Part shown: positions 1 through 11,894 of the stretch, in pieces
Layout: every line of letters begins with the position of its first letter
How positions within the stretch are numbered: the first letter of the stretch is position 1
NCBI GenBank assembly: GCA_020205615.1
Contig: CM035160.1
Location: 150,331,991-150,395,990, forward strand
Direction: 5' to 3'
From: Panax quinquefolius
Lineage: Eukaryota; Streptophyta; Magnoliopsida; Apiales; Araliaceae
DNA length: 64,000 bases
Notes under the pieces: generated by a model
Told to the model about the DNA's origin: nothing
The model's input: the letters and a program-made list of their open reading frames with translations, nothing else
Databases searched by the model: none
Program-made: the position numbers and the translations under genes

Positions 1-941
1 TATTAGTGTATCTAGGCAGCAGCCGTTATTATGCTTTTATTATTGTATAGTTTATTCGATTTAGGATTTTCTTTGGTCTTTGACCTAAAAACTTAACATT
101 AAAGTTCCAACAATAATTATTTTGATGATTTCTGTGTTCCTTGGCTGTTTATTGTTGATTCTTTGTCATATAATACGCTACTATGCATCAAATACTAGGA
201 AGCCAAATCAGTAAAATAAATAAAGCCGAGCAAAGAAATGCTAAATAAGAATACAATAATAAAATATCATAAAATCTGTTGCCTAAAGTCTTTAATAAAC
301 AATTTATACTACTCAAAAGTAACCCTAGAATTCAAGCCCTTGATAAGACATATGTCTTACATAATGGGCAGTGATATTTCCAGTGCTAAAAGTGATAATC
401 CAGCGCAAATGTATAACTTCTGATGCCAAGTACGGCATATCACTTTTAGCATCAGAAATATCACAGCCCTATTTAATCCTAATGTAAAAATCAGTAAAAT
501 AAAAGAGCAGCCTGCAATATAAACTGATCGGGCTGACCCTAGAAGTCTTCTGTGAGACCATTACATCAATTCCTTGATTACTATTCAAATTCGGACTAAG
601 GCCAACACAAACCCTCAAAACCAAAATGGCATATTCGTAAAGAAGAGAGGTCAATTATACAGGGATAATTTCACATAGAAAAATGCTGGTAGGTTGCGAG
701 TAGCATTTGATGTTACTTACAAATGGGCAAAAAACGTGCAAACACACACCCTTGGCAGGTACAATGGCAGTCTCATATTTCATGATGCAATAAGTATGTC
801 GCGTGAGTAGAACCAAAAGACACAATAAATAGCTGATAGGACTGAACTCACCATTCTCATTAACACCTGAATGCCACGGGGAGGTTAGACATCTGATAAA
901 AACTTTATACTGGTGACAGGAGACAACCCTTAGGACACAAG
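1..941 (-). other. 3' flank / probable 3' UTR of the ALA1-like gene
   Basis: No convincing coding region is present; short open frames on both strands match nothing I recognise. On the minus strand this follows the flippase stop codon, so its right part should be 3' UTR. I cannot place the poly(A) site; AATAAA-like signals for the minus strand appear only near the left edge (about 35-55). Confidence 0.4.
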
Positions 942-1143
942 TTAACTGGAACCCTTGCTCGGCTTCGAAAAAACATAACACCGTCGTTTTCTCAGTATCT
1001 CACCTTCTCTAGCTATTTGGATATCAGAGGGCCAAAAAGTTTGATGTATAGCTTTAAAGATAAAGCGAGGGAGCAAAGCTAAGACCGTTATAAGTAAAAT
1101 AGAGAGCCAATATGTAGGCGATTTTGCCAGATGGTAGATCGTC
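942..1143 (-). CDS. ALA1: ALA1-like exon 7 (TM10, C-terminal tail, stop)
   Basis: Acceptor CTCCGACAG|GACG bounds this exon. Its first base completes a Gly codon. The exon then encodes the last hydrophobic segment ([17 protein letters not shown]), [10 protein letters not shown] and a short basic-serine tail ending with TAA at 944-942. It contains a GAAG|GTGAGA sequence that looks like a strong donor; using it would remove the last 20 or so residues. The alignment to family C-termini favours reading straight through to the stop. Confidence 0.82.
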
Positions 1144-4100
1144 CTGTCGGAGATAAAAATATATTAGCTCACCTAAAACCTTAAAATGTATTTAAAAATA
1201 TTGAAATATTAAACCACAAGGAGCATACTAACCCGTAATTTGGGAAATCGGGTATAGAATCCAATGCCACCAAGCAGGCATATGTAATAACAATTGATCC
1301 CCATATTGTAATATGTGTCAGAAAAACCCATCTCTGAATGTCCATTGCCAGATGCATATTCACTAAAATAACAACTGCAATAGTCCACAGGCTACCGATG
1401 CTCCATATGTCAATTGTGCTCACTTTGTAAGTGAAAAGGGGTACATAGAACAGAACTAGGCTCTGCCATAGTGTGTCAATCATCGTGATCCAGAAGAGGG
1501 GCATATTGTAACTCTCATGCCTATGGCCTGCACCATAAAGCTTTGGAAACTGGAGCAGTGTCTTATGACTTAAGTCCTTGTCCAGAATACCAACAACAAT
1601 AGTAGGTACAGAAGTATATATGAGAGAATAAAATACACTACTCCAATCTGTTAGTGCAGAAGTTGTGGAAAAGGCCGTGCACAATATATACCTGGAAAAA
1701 ACCAAACATGTTATACCAGACATACGATTGAAGTGTAGCATTAAAAGAAATTCAGTGAATACTTGAAGCATATCAGCAAGAATCAATGAACAGATTAGGG
1801 ATACAAGAATAAAATCAGTAAATTAAAGGAACAAAATCTGACTTGGATTTTCTTCAAAGTCACAAAAAGGACTAACTATATTCCAAAGGTGAAGAGTAGT
1901 TAGTTTGAAAGAACATAGCATAACATGTAACTTCTGTCTTTGAAGACACCTTGTCAGCATAGAAGAATTTGAACTAAAAACAAAAAACTGAAGTACACTC
2001 GCTGGTTCATCCACTTTCAGTGTGAATAACATAGAATCAGATGCCTCCAATTTCACTTCTGTGAAAGGTTCTTTCACTATTACCACTTAACAATGTGCAA
2101 CACTGCAAGTTATCTAGTATATATACATTTTAAAACCACACACCTTGACACCTGATATTTCACTAATCCACTCCAAATCAAGTGTCCTACACAAATTCCA
2201 CAATTAATTCACGGTTTACTTGCATATTAGTTTAACCGTTTTAACTCACAAATTACAATTGCTCCAACTGCAACAAAAAGTATAAAACTTGATGTGAACT
2301 TTAGTTCAACCGTATTGCTAGTAAATCTAGCTCAACTTCCATGTATATCAGCATTGTTAACGCCAAGTTTCGTCCACGCGCCTCAATCACCAAAAGCACG
2401 TCAAATACACAGAAACGAAATCATACGCGAAGCTTGACAGCTAGGGCCGCCGGAGGAGAGCTCCAATGTGAGGGTATGAGAGCTCCAATGTGAGGGTATG
2501 AGAATAAGTACAGGTTGAATAAGCTTTAACAATGGAGTCATTATGCAATAGTGCTGTAAATAAAATTGTGTACTTGATAGTAAGGGTTCAACCTTGTATT
2601 TATAGTATTCATATCCTGATACTTTCCTTAGGAGTTATAATTTGAATACAATTAGGAATCTTGGAATCCTTAGAATACTCAACTGTCAAGTTTGCGAATA
2701 AATACATTCACGTGAACTTTAGCCCGCCATATAAGCCCCCCACTCTCTTATTTATAAGAAACTTAAAATAAGATTGTACATCAATTAGTCATGAAAAACG
2801 TTAACCAACGAATGTTATCCGCTCGGGAGGATGTTGGTCCGTCCCGAAGGATGTTTGTCCGTTCGGGAGGACGTTAGTCCGTCCCGAAGGATGTTTGTCT
2901 GTTCGGGAGGTCGTTGGTCCGTCTCTAAGGATATTATCCGTTCGAGAGGACGTTAGTCCGTCCCGAAGAATGTTATCCATTCGGGAGGACGTTGGTCCGT
3001 CCCGAAGGATATTATCCTTTCTTATATCATAATAGCCTTCTCGACCCCTGTGGGAAGTTCCAATCCGACCTTATAACGTCATCCGACCTTATACCTCCGA
3101 TACACAAAACATCAACTATGGACGAAAACTATCTTTTAGCAAAATTGAATGCTCATTCCTATTATTAACTTGAAAATTTTACAGTCATTAAATAAAACAA
3201 CTTGATAATTTTCCCTAAGCCTCCCAGCATGTCAAGTGTTTTTTACTTTTTTACTATCCATTACTCGAAGTCGGGATAAGTTCCTGGCTTCAGCACTTCA
3301 ACCTCGACTCTCCTTAGTTTGATCCCTTTGCTTGCTGACTCATACTCCCGATAAGACTAAAGCATAATAACATTTCCTTGCCAAGTCAAGATCCCAGCGA
3401 CTTCACCGACGTCGTTTGGTGTGGGGAACTTTATTTTAAAATAGGGTATGGAAGTCATCGCCTGTAGAGCCATCAGTGTCGGTCTCCCGAATATGGCGTT
3501 GTACAGTAAATCCACATGTACCACGTAAAATCTACAGATCACTTCCACTTGCCGAGGAGCTGTCTCGAAGATGACCGACAGTTCGATGACACATGCTTAC
3601 TCGAACTGGGTCGTTGTTGTATGCGTATAGAGGGGGCTCCAGCCCAATCTCCATCTTCCTTCCCTCCAAATCTATCCTTTGGTACACATGAGCGTACAAT
3701 ATATCGGTCGATGAACCGTTATCAATCATGATCCTCTTCATGTCCACCGATCAAACTTGTGCAGTGATTACCAACGCTCCATCATGCGGTTCAATAGGTA
3801 CCGATGGGTAATCCTCATCAGAAAAAGATATGACCATGCTAGGGTATTGTTGGTCCCTCTTCGCAGGCTATTCGGACACTGTGAGTATAGAATCCAGTAC
3901 CCCACCTTTTCTTCCCGACCGATCCACCTGTTATCACGTCCACCACTCGCCGAACTGTTTGCACTTTCTCCGGTTGTGGCTGAGGGTTTGTTCTTAATTG
4001 ATATTATTTTGTCCCCTTCCTGAACCTTCTCAGCCCGCGAGTACTGAACTAATTCTCCACTCCGAACATTCTTCTCAATTAGGTCCTTCAAGTCCCTACA

Positions 4101-7100
4101 ATCTTCTGTAGAGTGTCCGGATGTCTAGATTTCCTCTCTTCGGACTTGTGTTGTTAAGGCAAGGCTCAAAATAGGACTTATCCTTCATTTCCTCCAATAT
4201 TATTGCCCGATCCGTGTTGAGAGGAGTATAGACTTTGTTAACTCCACGGTTCAGGAAGGGCGGCCGGCCTCCTCCCGAACCCCTGTTGTTAAAGTTCTTC
4301 GTATGATTGTCCGATCTGTTGTTATTATTGTCTGACTTCGGATAATTGCTCATGTCTTGATCCTTCGGCTTCTCCACTGTATTCGGCTTCAGACTGCTCA
4401 TTGTTTCTTTCATTGTTATAAAGCCTTCGGCCCTATCAAACGCTTCAGCCAGATCCTTTGGATGGTTGAACATCAAATCTTTTACCAGCTTCTTTGATTT
4501 CACAACGTCCAAACCGTTTTGAGTCAATCCAAGGGCCTGAGGATCATTCAAATCTGTAACTTGTTTGACTGCCTCTCGAAACCTCTTAACATACTGGCCC
4601 AAAGTCTCGTTCGAGTATTGCTTGATCTGGGCTAACGACCCAGTCGGTTTTGCTCTCCTCTTGTTGCTACCAATCTGACGTGGAACTTATGAAAGAGTTC
4701 TTTCCACGACGAGATTAAGTTCGGGGCTAATGATATCATCCATTGCCGAGCATCTTTATTGACATAGTTGTCATTGGCATCGCCATGGCGTCGTCTAGGC
4801 GACAACTAGGCGTCCTGGCGTTGGAGAAAGGTAAGGCAATGCATTGGTAACGGGCCCAAGTTAAGTAATTAAGTCATTTTTTACCATGACTCACCATAAC
4901 TCATTGACTTTTCCAATTACCCAAGTAACTCAACTCATAATCTTAACCTAACTCATGACCGAGACAAAAATGACTTCATAGTTGATGACTTTGCTTGAGT
5001 TATGACTAGAAACAGAGTAGAGACTGTGTTAGTTATTATGCTTTAGGTTTTAGTGTATATAAAATTTTATTATGTAGAATACTTTTGAAATAAATGAATA
5101 ATGTATAAATTGCACATTGTTAACGACTTGTTGCCATACGAACGCCATGGCGATCGCCATGGCGGTCGCCTTGTCGCCTAGGCGTCCTGGCGATCAACTA
5201 CCGTCGCGTCCCACCTTGGCGTCGTGACAACTATGCTTTATTCAGGGTCGTCATGAACATCTGACACTTAGCGACATCAAAGTAGTCATAGTAACTCATC
5301 AGCCGATCATAAGCCTGACTGTGTTCATAGGGATCCCTTGAACCTTCATAATTTTCCATGTGTGAGGCCTTCTTGTTCGGATCAGCCGGTTCCCGGCCTA
5401 TTTCTGGGGAGAATGACGATGACGATTTGAGTGGAGTTCCTTTATCCGGATTAACTACGGCTAGCTTCTGCTCTACCGCGGCCAATCTTTGGGCCAACAC
5501 TTCAGTATCGCCTCCTCGTGGGGACGACTTTCGCCTGTTCCCATTTGTATGGTCCGGAGAGACCTCCCTCCTTCGTTTGGATTTCCTTTTTCTTTTTGAA
5601 CTTGCCTCTTGGGAGCGACTTCAGTGAATGCTCTTCTCCTGAGAACGACCTTTATGTCTACTCCTTTCCCGAGAGCGACTTTGGTGCTTGCTCCCTCATC
5701 ACCGAGAATCATCCGCACGATGTGTCCTGGTCGGTTCCTCGCGAACGCTCCCGCCTTAACGCAAGGCTAAAAGCACCATCCTCGCTATCTAGTCTGGCCA
5801 ACTGAGTGTCCCACTCTTTTTGTTTGAGAAGTAGGGCCTTTACAACATCGTTGGCGTCTTGAACCTTCCTCTCCAGAATGGTCTGTCTTTCGTCTTTATC
5901 AGCCCGGCTGGAGACCTGATCATCATGGGTTTGTGTTCGGGACGGGTTGTCCTCAACTCGCTCATCGGGTATCGCTTCTTTCCAGGCCATCGAGAACAAT
6001 CGGCATTTCACATCACCAACCTAAGTATTTTTCTGACCTACTGACTGACTGTGGGGTCCGAGCCTGTCCAGAATTTCTTTGGACAAACCCAATCTGTCTT
6101 TCACCTACCCCTTAGGCTGAGTAAATAGGTCCGTCGTTAACTTCCCATGTCCAGAAACTGTCTTACTTGTCGCCATTACTCTCAAGTAAGTTTCACGTGA
6201 TTGAAAATTCTAGCACTTAAAGCCCTCATAACGCCAATGTTAACGCCAAGATTCGTCAACGCGCCTCAATCACCAAAAGCGCGTCAAATCCTGCACAGAA
6301 ACGAAATCACATGCAAAGCTTGACGGCTTGGGCCGTCGGAGGATAGCTCCGATGTAAGAATAAATACAAGCTGAATAGTTTAACAATGGAGGCTTTATGC
6401 AATAGTGCTATAAATAAAGTTGTGTGTACCTAATAGTTAGGATACAACCTTTTATTTATAGTATTCACACCTTCTTCCCCGTATTGAAGTAGGATTCCAC
6501 ATTAGTTATGATTCCTTAATGGGATTGGAATGAATTTCCTTAAGGAAAGGAAATCAGATCATATCCTGACACTTTCCTTGAGAGTTATAATTTGAATACA
6601 ATTAGGAATCTTGAATTCCTTAAAATACTCAACTGCCAAGTCAGATTCCTACGCTGGGTAAATACCTCCGCGTGGAATTTAGCCCACCATATAATTTGGG
6701 CCCTAATAATTGTTGTATTTTATGCAAAATAAAATATTATAAAGTTAAATAAAAATAAATATATTCATATATTATTTGACAGTGTTCTAAAAATCCCCGT
6801 CTAGGCCCTAGGCCCCCCTTTGGCGCCCCGCCTAGGTGCTAGGCCCCTCAAACGCCTCACCTAAGCCCAAGGCGGCAAAAAAAATCCTCCAAAAAATTAC
6901 GCAGGACCTAAGCGGAGAGTTTTTTTTTATTTTAATAACTACCCAAACCAGATCTTAATATATTTATTTTTCTAATGATTTACCATATTCATAATACATA
7001 TTGTAATATATCAAATCACAACAAGAAGTGAACAATATCAAGTCAAAATGAATAATTTTATTATAGTTGTAATTTTTTGAACTTGTACGAACTTCAAATT

Positions 7101-7836
7101 ATATAAATGATGATACATTTGTAATATTTAGTTTAATTCAATATAATTCTTAAATTTATGTTTAGTTTCTTATGTTTTAATATTGAATTAAATTCTTGAA
7201 ATTTTAAATTTTATTATTTAATAGCAATCTTATTTATGAATAAAACTAATACGTTAAAAATATGTTTGAACTTTGAACAATTGCATGTTTGTGTTTAACC
7301 TTTGACATTAGCAATATGGATATGTGTTTGAACTTTAAGCAAAGGACTATATTGTTTTGCTTTATATTATTGTTTTGTTTGGATAAATGTAAGATAAAAT
7401 ATTAAAATTGGCTTAAAATAAAAATCCCCCCTGAGTCCCGCCTGAAAGCCCCTTAAGCGCTAGGCCCCCCTCTACGCTCTGACTCTTGCCTAGCGCTTTT
7501 TAAAACATTGTTATTTGGTGATGTACCATTAAAAGAGTTTAATGTGTAAATTGAATGAGTCATAATTAATTTATTTATGAAGATATTGTAACAATTTTAT
7601 ATATTAAAGAGAGATTATTGTTGCATGTTTAATATTACCGTTGCTATATATATTAAGTGATATTACCGTTGCCATAAATATATATATACGTTGTAATATT
7701 ACTGTTGCATCGGTTCCTTCTATTCTTATATAAAAGGAGAGGAAAGGCATCATTTATATAGATCATCTTTAGCAGATAGTGAAAAGAGATAGAGCTCACT
7801 TTCAAATAGTATATATATATACTATTTGCTGATAAC

Positions 7837-7871
<35 letters not shown>

Positions 7872-10800
7872 TATATATATACATATTTCTCACATATATA
7901 TAATATATTTATATACATATATATGTGTGTGTGGTATTTTTTTTAGTTTGAGTAAGGAAAATTAGAAGTTGTTCCTGGATCATTCAACTATTTCAAGTGC
8001 TGATTAGTTGGGTGAAGAGCCGTTGAATCCTAGAGCAGGATTTCATCAATGACCTTAGCACCGAGAAAAGTTCTCCGAGAGACAAAATTTCTACTTAAGG
8101 ACAGTGCACTGCACGCCTCTGCTCAACATAATTAGCTCTAAATCGATAAGTTTTATTTTTGCCCTTCTTTTATTTGATAGTTGAATCCTATATTTATTCG
8201 TATTTTACCAACAATCTTAAGTAGAAATTATGGATTTTGCTATGCTTACCGCCACTAAATCTGTCCCTAATTTGACCAAAGTTGAGCCTTTTGATGGATC
8301 CAATTTTAAACGATAGCAAACCAAATTACTTTTGATTATGGACATTACTAAAGTTGACTATGTTTTAACCAAACCAAAACCAGTTGAACCCCCTTATGAT
8401 GCTACCGATGAACAAAAGAAAGAATATGAATCTTCTGTTAGTACTTGGTCTTCTAATGATAAAATTTGCAAGGCTATCCTTCTCAACTCATTATCGAATG
8501 AACATTTTGATATCTATTGTCTATTTAAACATGCTGCTGAAATTTGAGATGCTTTAGTTTTGAAAAATATGTTGTGGAAGATGCTGGTGTCAAGAAGTAA
8601 CCAATTGGAAATTTTCTTAATTTTTACATGACCGATGATAAAGATGTCTCTTCCCAAATTCAAGCTTTTCATCTTGTCGTAGTCGAACTTAATAATGAAG
8701 GCATGACTTTACCTGCTCCTTTTGTTGTTGGCTCCCTTAAAGAGAAATTGCCTGATTCTTGGAAAGATTACAAGAATACTATGAAACATAAAAGGAAAGA
8801 CATGACCTTAGAGGAGTTAATTGTTCATATTCGTATTGAGAAAAAGAACGTAAAATTTAGATAAAACGCCAAAGCCAAAAGAGATGTCTTCCAAAGCAAA
8901 TTTGGTTGATGATCGCAAACCTCGTCACCCGTTCAACAAACATCCTAAACATGGAAATAAGTATAACACCGATCCGAAGGCAAAACCAAATCAGTTCAAA
9001 CACAAAACCTCAAAACCTAAAGGTGATTGTTTCGTGTGTGTGGAAGCCAGTCATCATCTTTGCTCAATGCTGAGTTCAAAAAGGGAAACAACCAGTTTGT
9101 TCCTCCGAAAGCTAACTTAGCTGAGGCAGACAATACTATTGTGGCGGTAGTGTCCGAAGTGAACATGGTGACTGATAAAGAGGCATGGATAATGGATTCT
9201 GGTGCTACCAAACACATTTGTGCGAATCGTGGTGCATTCCTCTCTTATACTCCCCTTGAGGAATAAGATGAACATATGGACATGGGCGATTCGAGGCCTG
9301 CACCAGTGTTAGGTAAAGGGAAAGTAAATTTAAAATTGACTTCTGGGAATATTCTTTCTCTTACCGATGTTCTTCATATTCCTGAAATTCGTTACAATCT
9401 CGTATCTGTTGGGATACTTGGGAAAGTTGAGGTTAAGGTTATGTTTGAATCTGATAAGGTAGTGTTAACCATAAATGGGGTGTTTGTGGAAAAAGGATAT
9501 CTTAATGCTGGTTTATTTCATTTGAATGTACTTGAAATCATGAATAATAACGCTAGTACTTCTTTTGCTTACTTAGTTGAATGTGATGATATTTGGACAT
9601 GCTAATCTAGATTAGGCCATGTGAATTACTCTTATATAAAAATAATGAAAAATTTGAAAATTTTAAAAGATGTTAAAATTTCAAATACCAAGAAGTGTCA
9701 AGTGTGTGTGGAAGCCAAAACTACTAAAAAGACGTGTAAACCAATACTTGTTAGAAAATCTGAACCTCTCAGTTTAATTCATTCAGACTTAGGTGATATG
9801 TCTAGAAATACCTTAAAGTGTGGGGGTGTCTAATGTTAATCTTGTTAGGATTCTGTATGATTCTTGTTTACATTTAAAAAAAACATGAGGAACCAAGTGT
9901 ATCTCAATCTGAGTAAGCCCAAATCATAGGTTGCTTAATGTATCTTACGAATTGCACAAGACCTGATATATCATATGCAGTTAATAAACTTAGCAGATAC
10001 ACTCATAATCCTAATAAGGATCATTAGACTGCTTTATGGAGAATACTCAAGTATCTGCGAGGTACTATTTGATTTGGTTTGTATTACTGCGGTAATCTTG
10101 CAGTTCTCGAAGGCTATAGTGATGCCAATTGGATCTCTGATTCAGATGAAATCAAATCCACGAGTGGCTACATATTTACCTTAGGAGGAGCAGTTTCTAG
10201 GAAGTCTTCTCAACAGACTTGTATAGCTCGCTCTACTATGGAGTCTTGAGTTTATTGCCTTAGAAGGTTCTGAAGCAGAGTGGCTCAGAAATCTTTTGGA
10301 AAATATTCCTTTATGGACAAGACCAGTTCCATCTATGTCTCTACATTGTGATTGCCAAGCTGCTATAGGCAGAGCTAAGAATAAGAGCTATAATGGCAAG
10401 AGTAGGCATATACGCCTAAGACATAATATTGTGAGACAGCTATTATGTGAAGGGATTATATCCCTTAACTTTGTAATATCAGAGTTAAATCTTGTGGATC
10501 CTCTGACAAAGCCACTAAGCAAGAGGCTAGTGAGCAATACATCGAGGGGGATGGGACTACTGTCTATTACAGAAATCAACAGTGATGGTAACCCAACCTA
10601 TATGAATGGTAATCCCAAGAAGTAGGTTTATATGGGTAACAACAAGTCATTGGTTAAGACACTAGCCGTTTTATACATTTTTGAGTTCATCCCTATGATG
10701 TAGGATAGTGTAATTCTACCGTGTTAAGAGGTTAAATTATATACTCTTAATGTTTTCCATAGTCCTGTTGGGTGATGTGTTTAACTGTAAAACACATTTG

Positions 10801-11841
10801 ATGGAAACACCTATATGAGTGTAGAGGTGGGGCCACCTCTTATGAAAACAAGACAGGTTTTCTAGAGCGCTCATGAATTCCAGGTATGGCACAAGGCCAA
10901 AATGTGCCAAATCGCGTAAAACAACTTCTATTAAAGTTTGTAGTGTGAGTAATATGATTACTGATTCATAATAAGGAATAAGGTTCATAGAAATTTTCAT
11001 TTCACCAAATTCTTGTGAATCAAGTCCTATTTACTCTATACATTGGTTCATAGTCCAAAAGACACCAGTGTTAACGTGCTGCATTCTTATATTCCTTATT
11101 CGTTTATCTAATTTTTTTTTATATTTTACTTTGTAGTATGTGGGGGATTGTTGTATTTTATGCAAAATAAAATATTACAAAGTTAAATAAAAATAAATAT
11201 ATTCATATATTATTTGGTGATATACCATTAGAAGAGTTTAATGTGTAAGTTGAATGAGTCATAATTAATTTATTTATGAAGATATTGTAACAGTTTTATA
11301 TATTAAAGAGATACTCCCTCCGTCCCAAATTAATTGCTTAATTTTAACTTTTTTAAGTCAAATTGACTATTTTAGAATTAATAATTAAGCATATATACAT
11401 ATATTTCTAAAATTATAAAATTTGGGTTAGTAATAAATTGTATATATTTTCTTTTGGTTATAATCTCTTCACCTATATTTTAGCAAAAATAGTAAAAAGA
11501 TTAGTTTTAAAAATAGTCAATTTGACTTTAAAAAGTCAAAACTGAGCAATTAATTTGGGACGGAGGGAGTATTACTTTTGCATGTTTAATATTACCGTTG
11601 CTATATATATTAAGTGATATTACCGTTGCCATAAATATATATATATATATACGTTGCAATATTACTGTTGCACCGTTTCCTTCTATTCTTATATAAAAAG
11701 GGAGGAAAGGCGTCATATATATAGATCATCTTTAGCAGATAGTGAAAAGAAATAGAGCTCACTTTCATATAGTATATATATATATATACTACTTGCTAAT
11801 AACATATATATATATATATATATATATTCTATTGTTCCTCC

Positions 11842-11894
<53 letters not shown>

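Noticed and set aside
1823..2086. Minus-strand ORF of 87 codons
   Set aside because: It lies wholly in intron 5, matches no family I know and has no splice or context support.
2355..6705. Gypsy element ending at CCACCATATAA with no Copia-side remainder
   Set aside because: No TSD fits that end; the inverted-repeat comparison shows the LTR resumes after Copia and ends at 12312.
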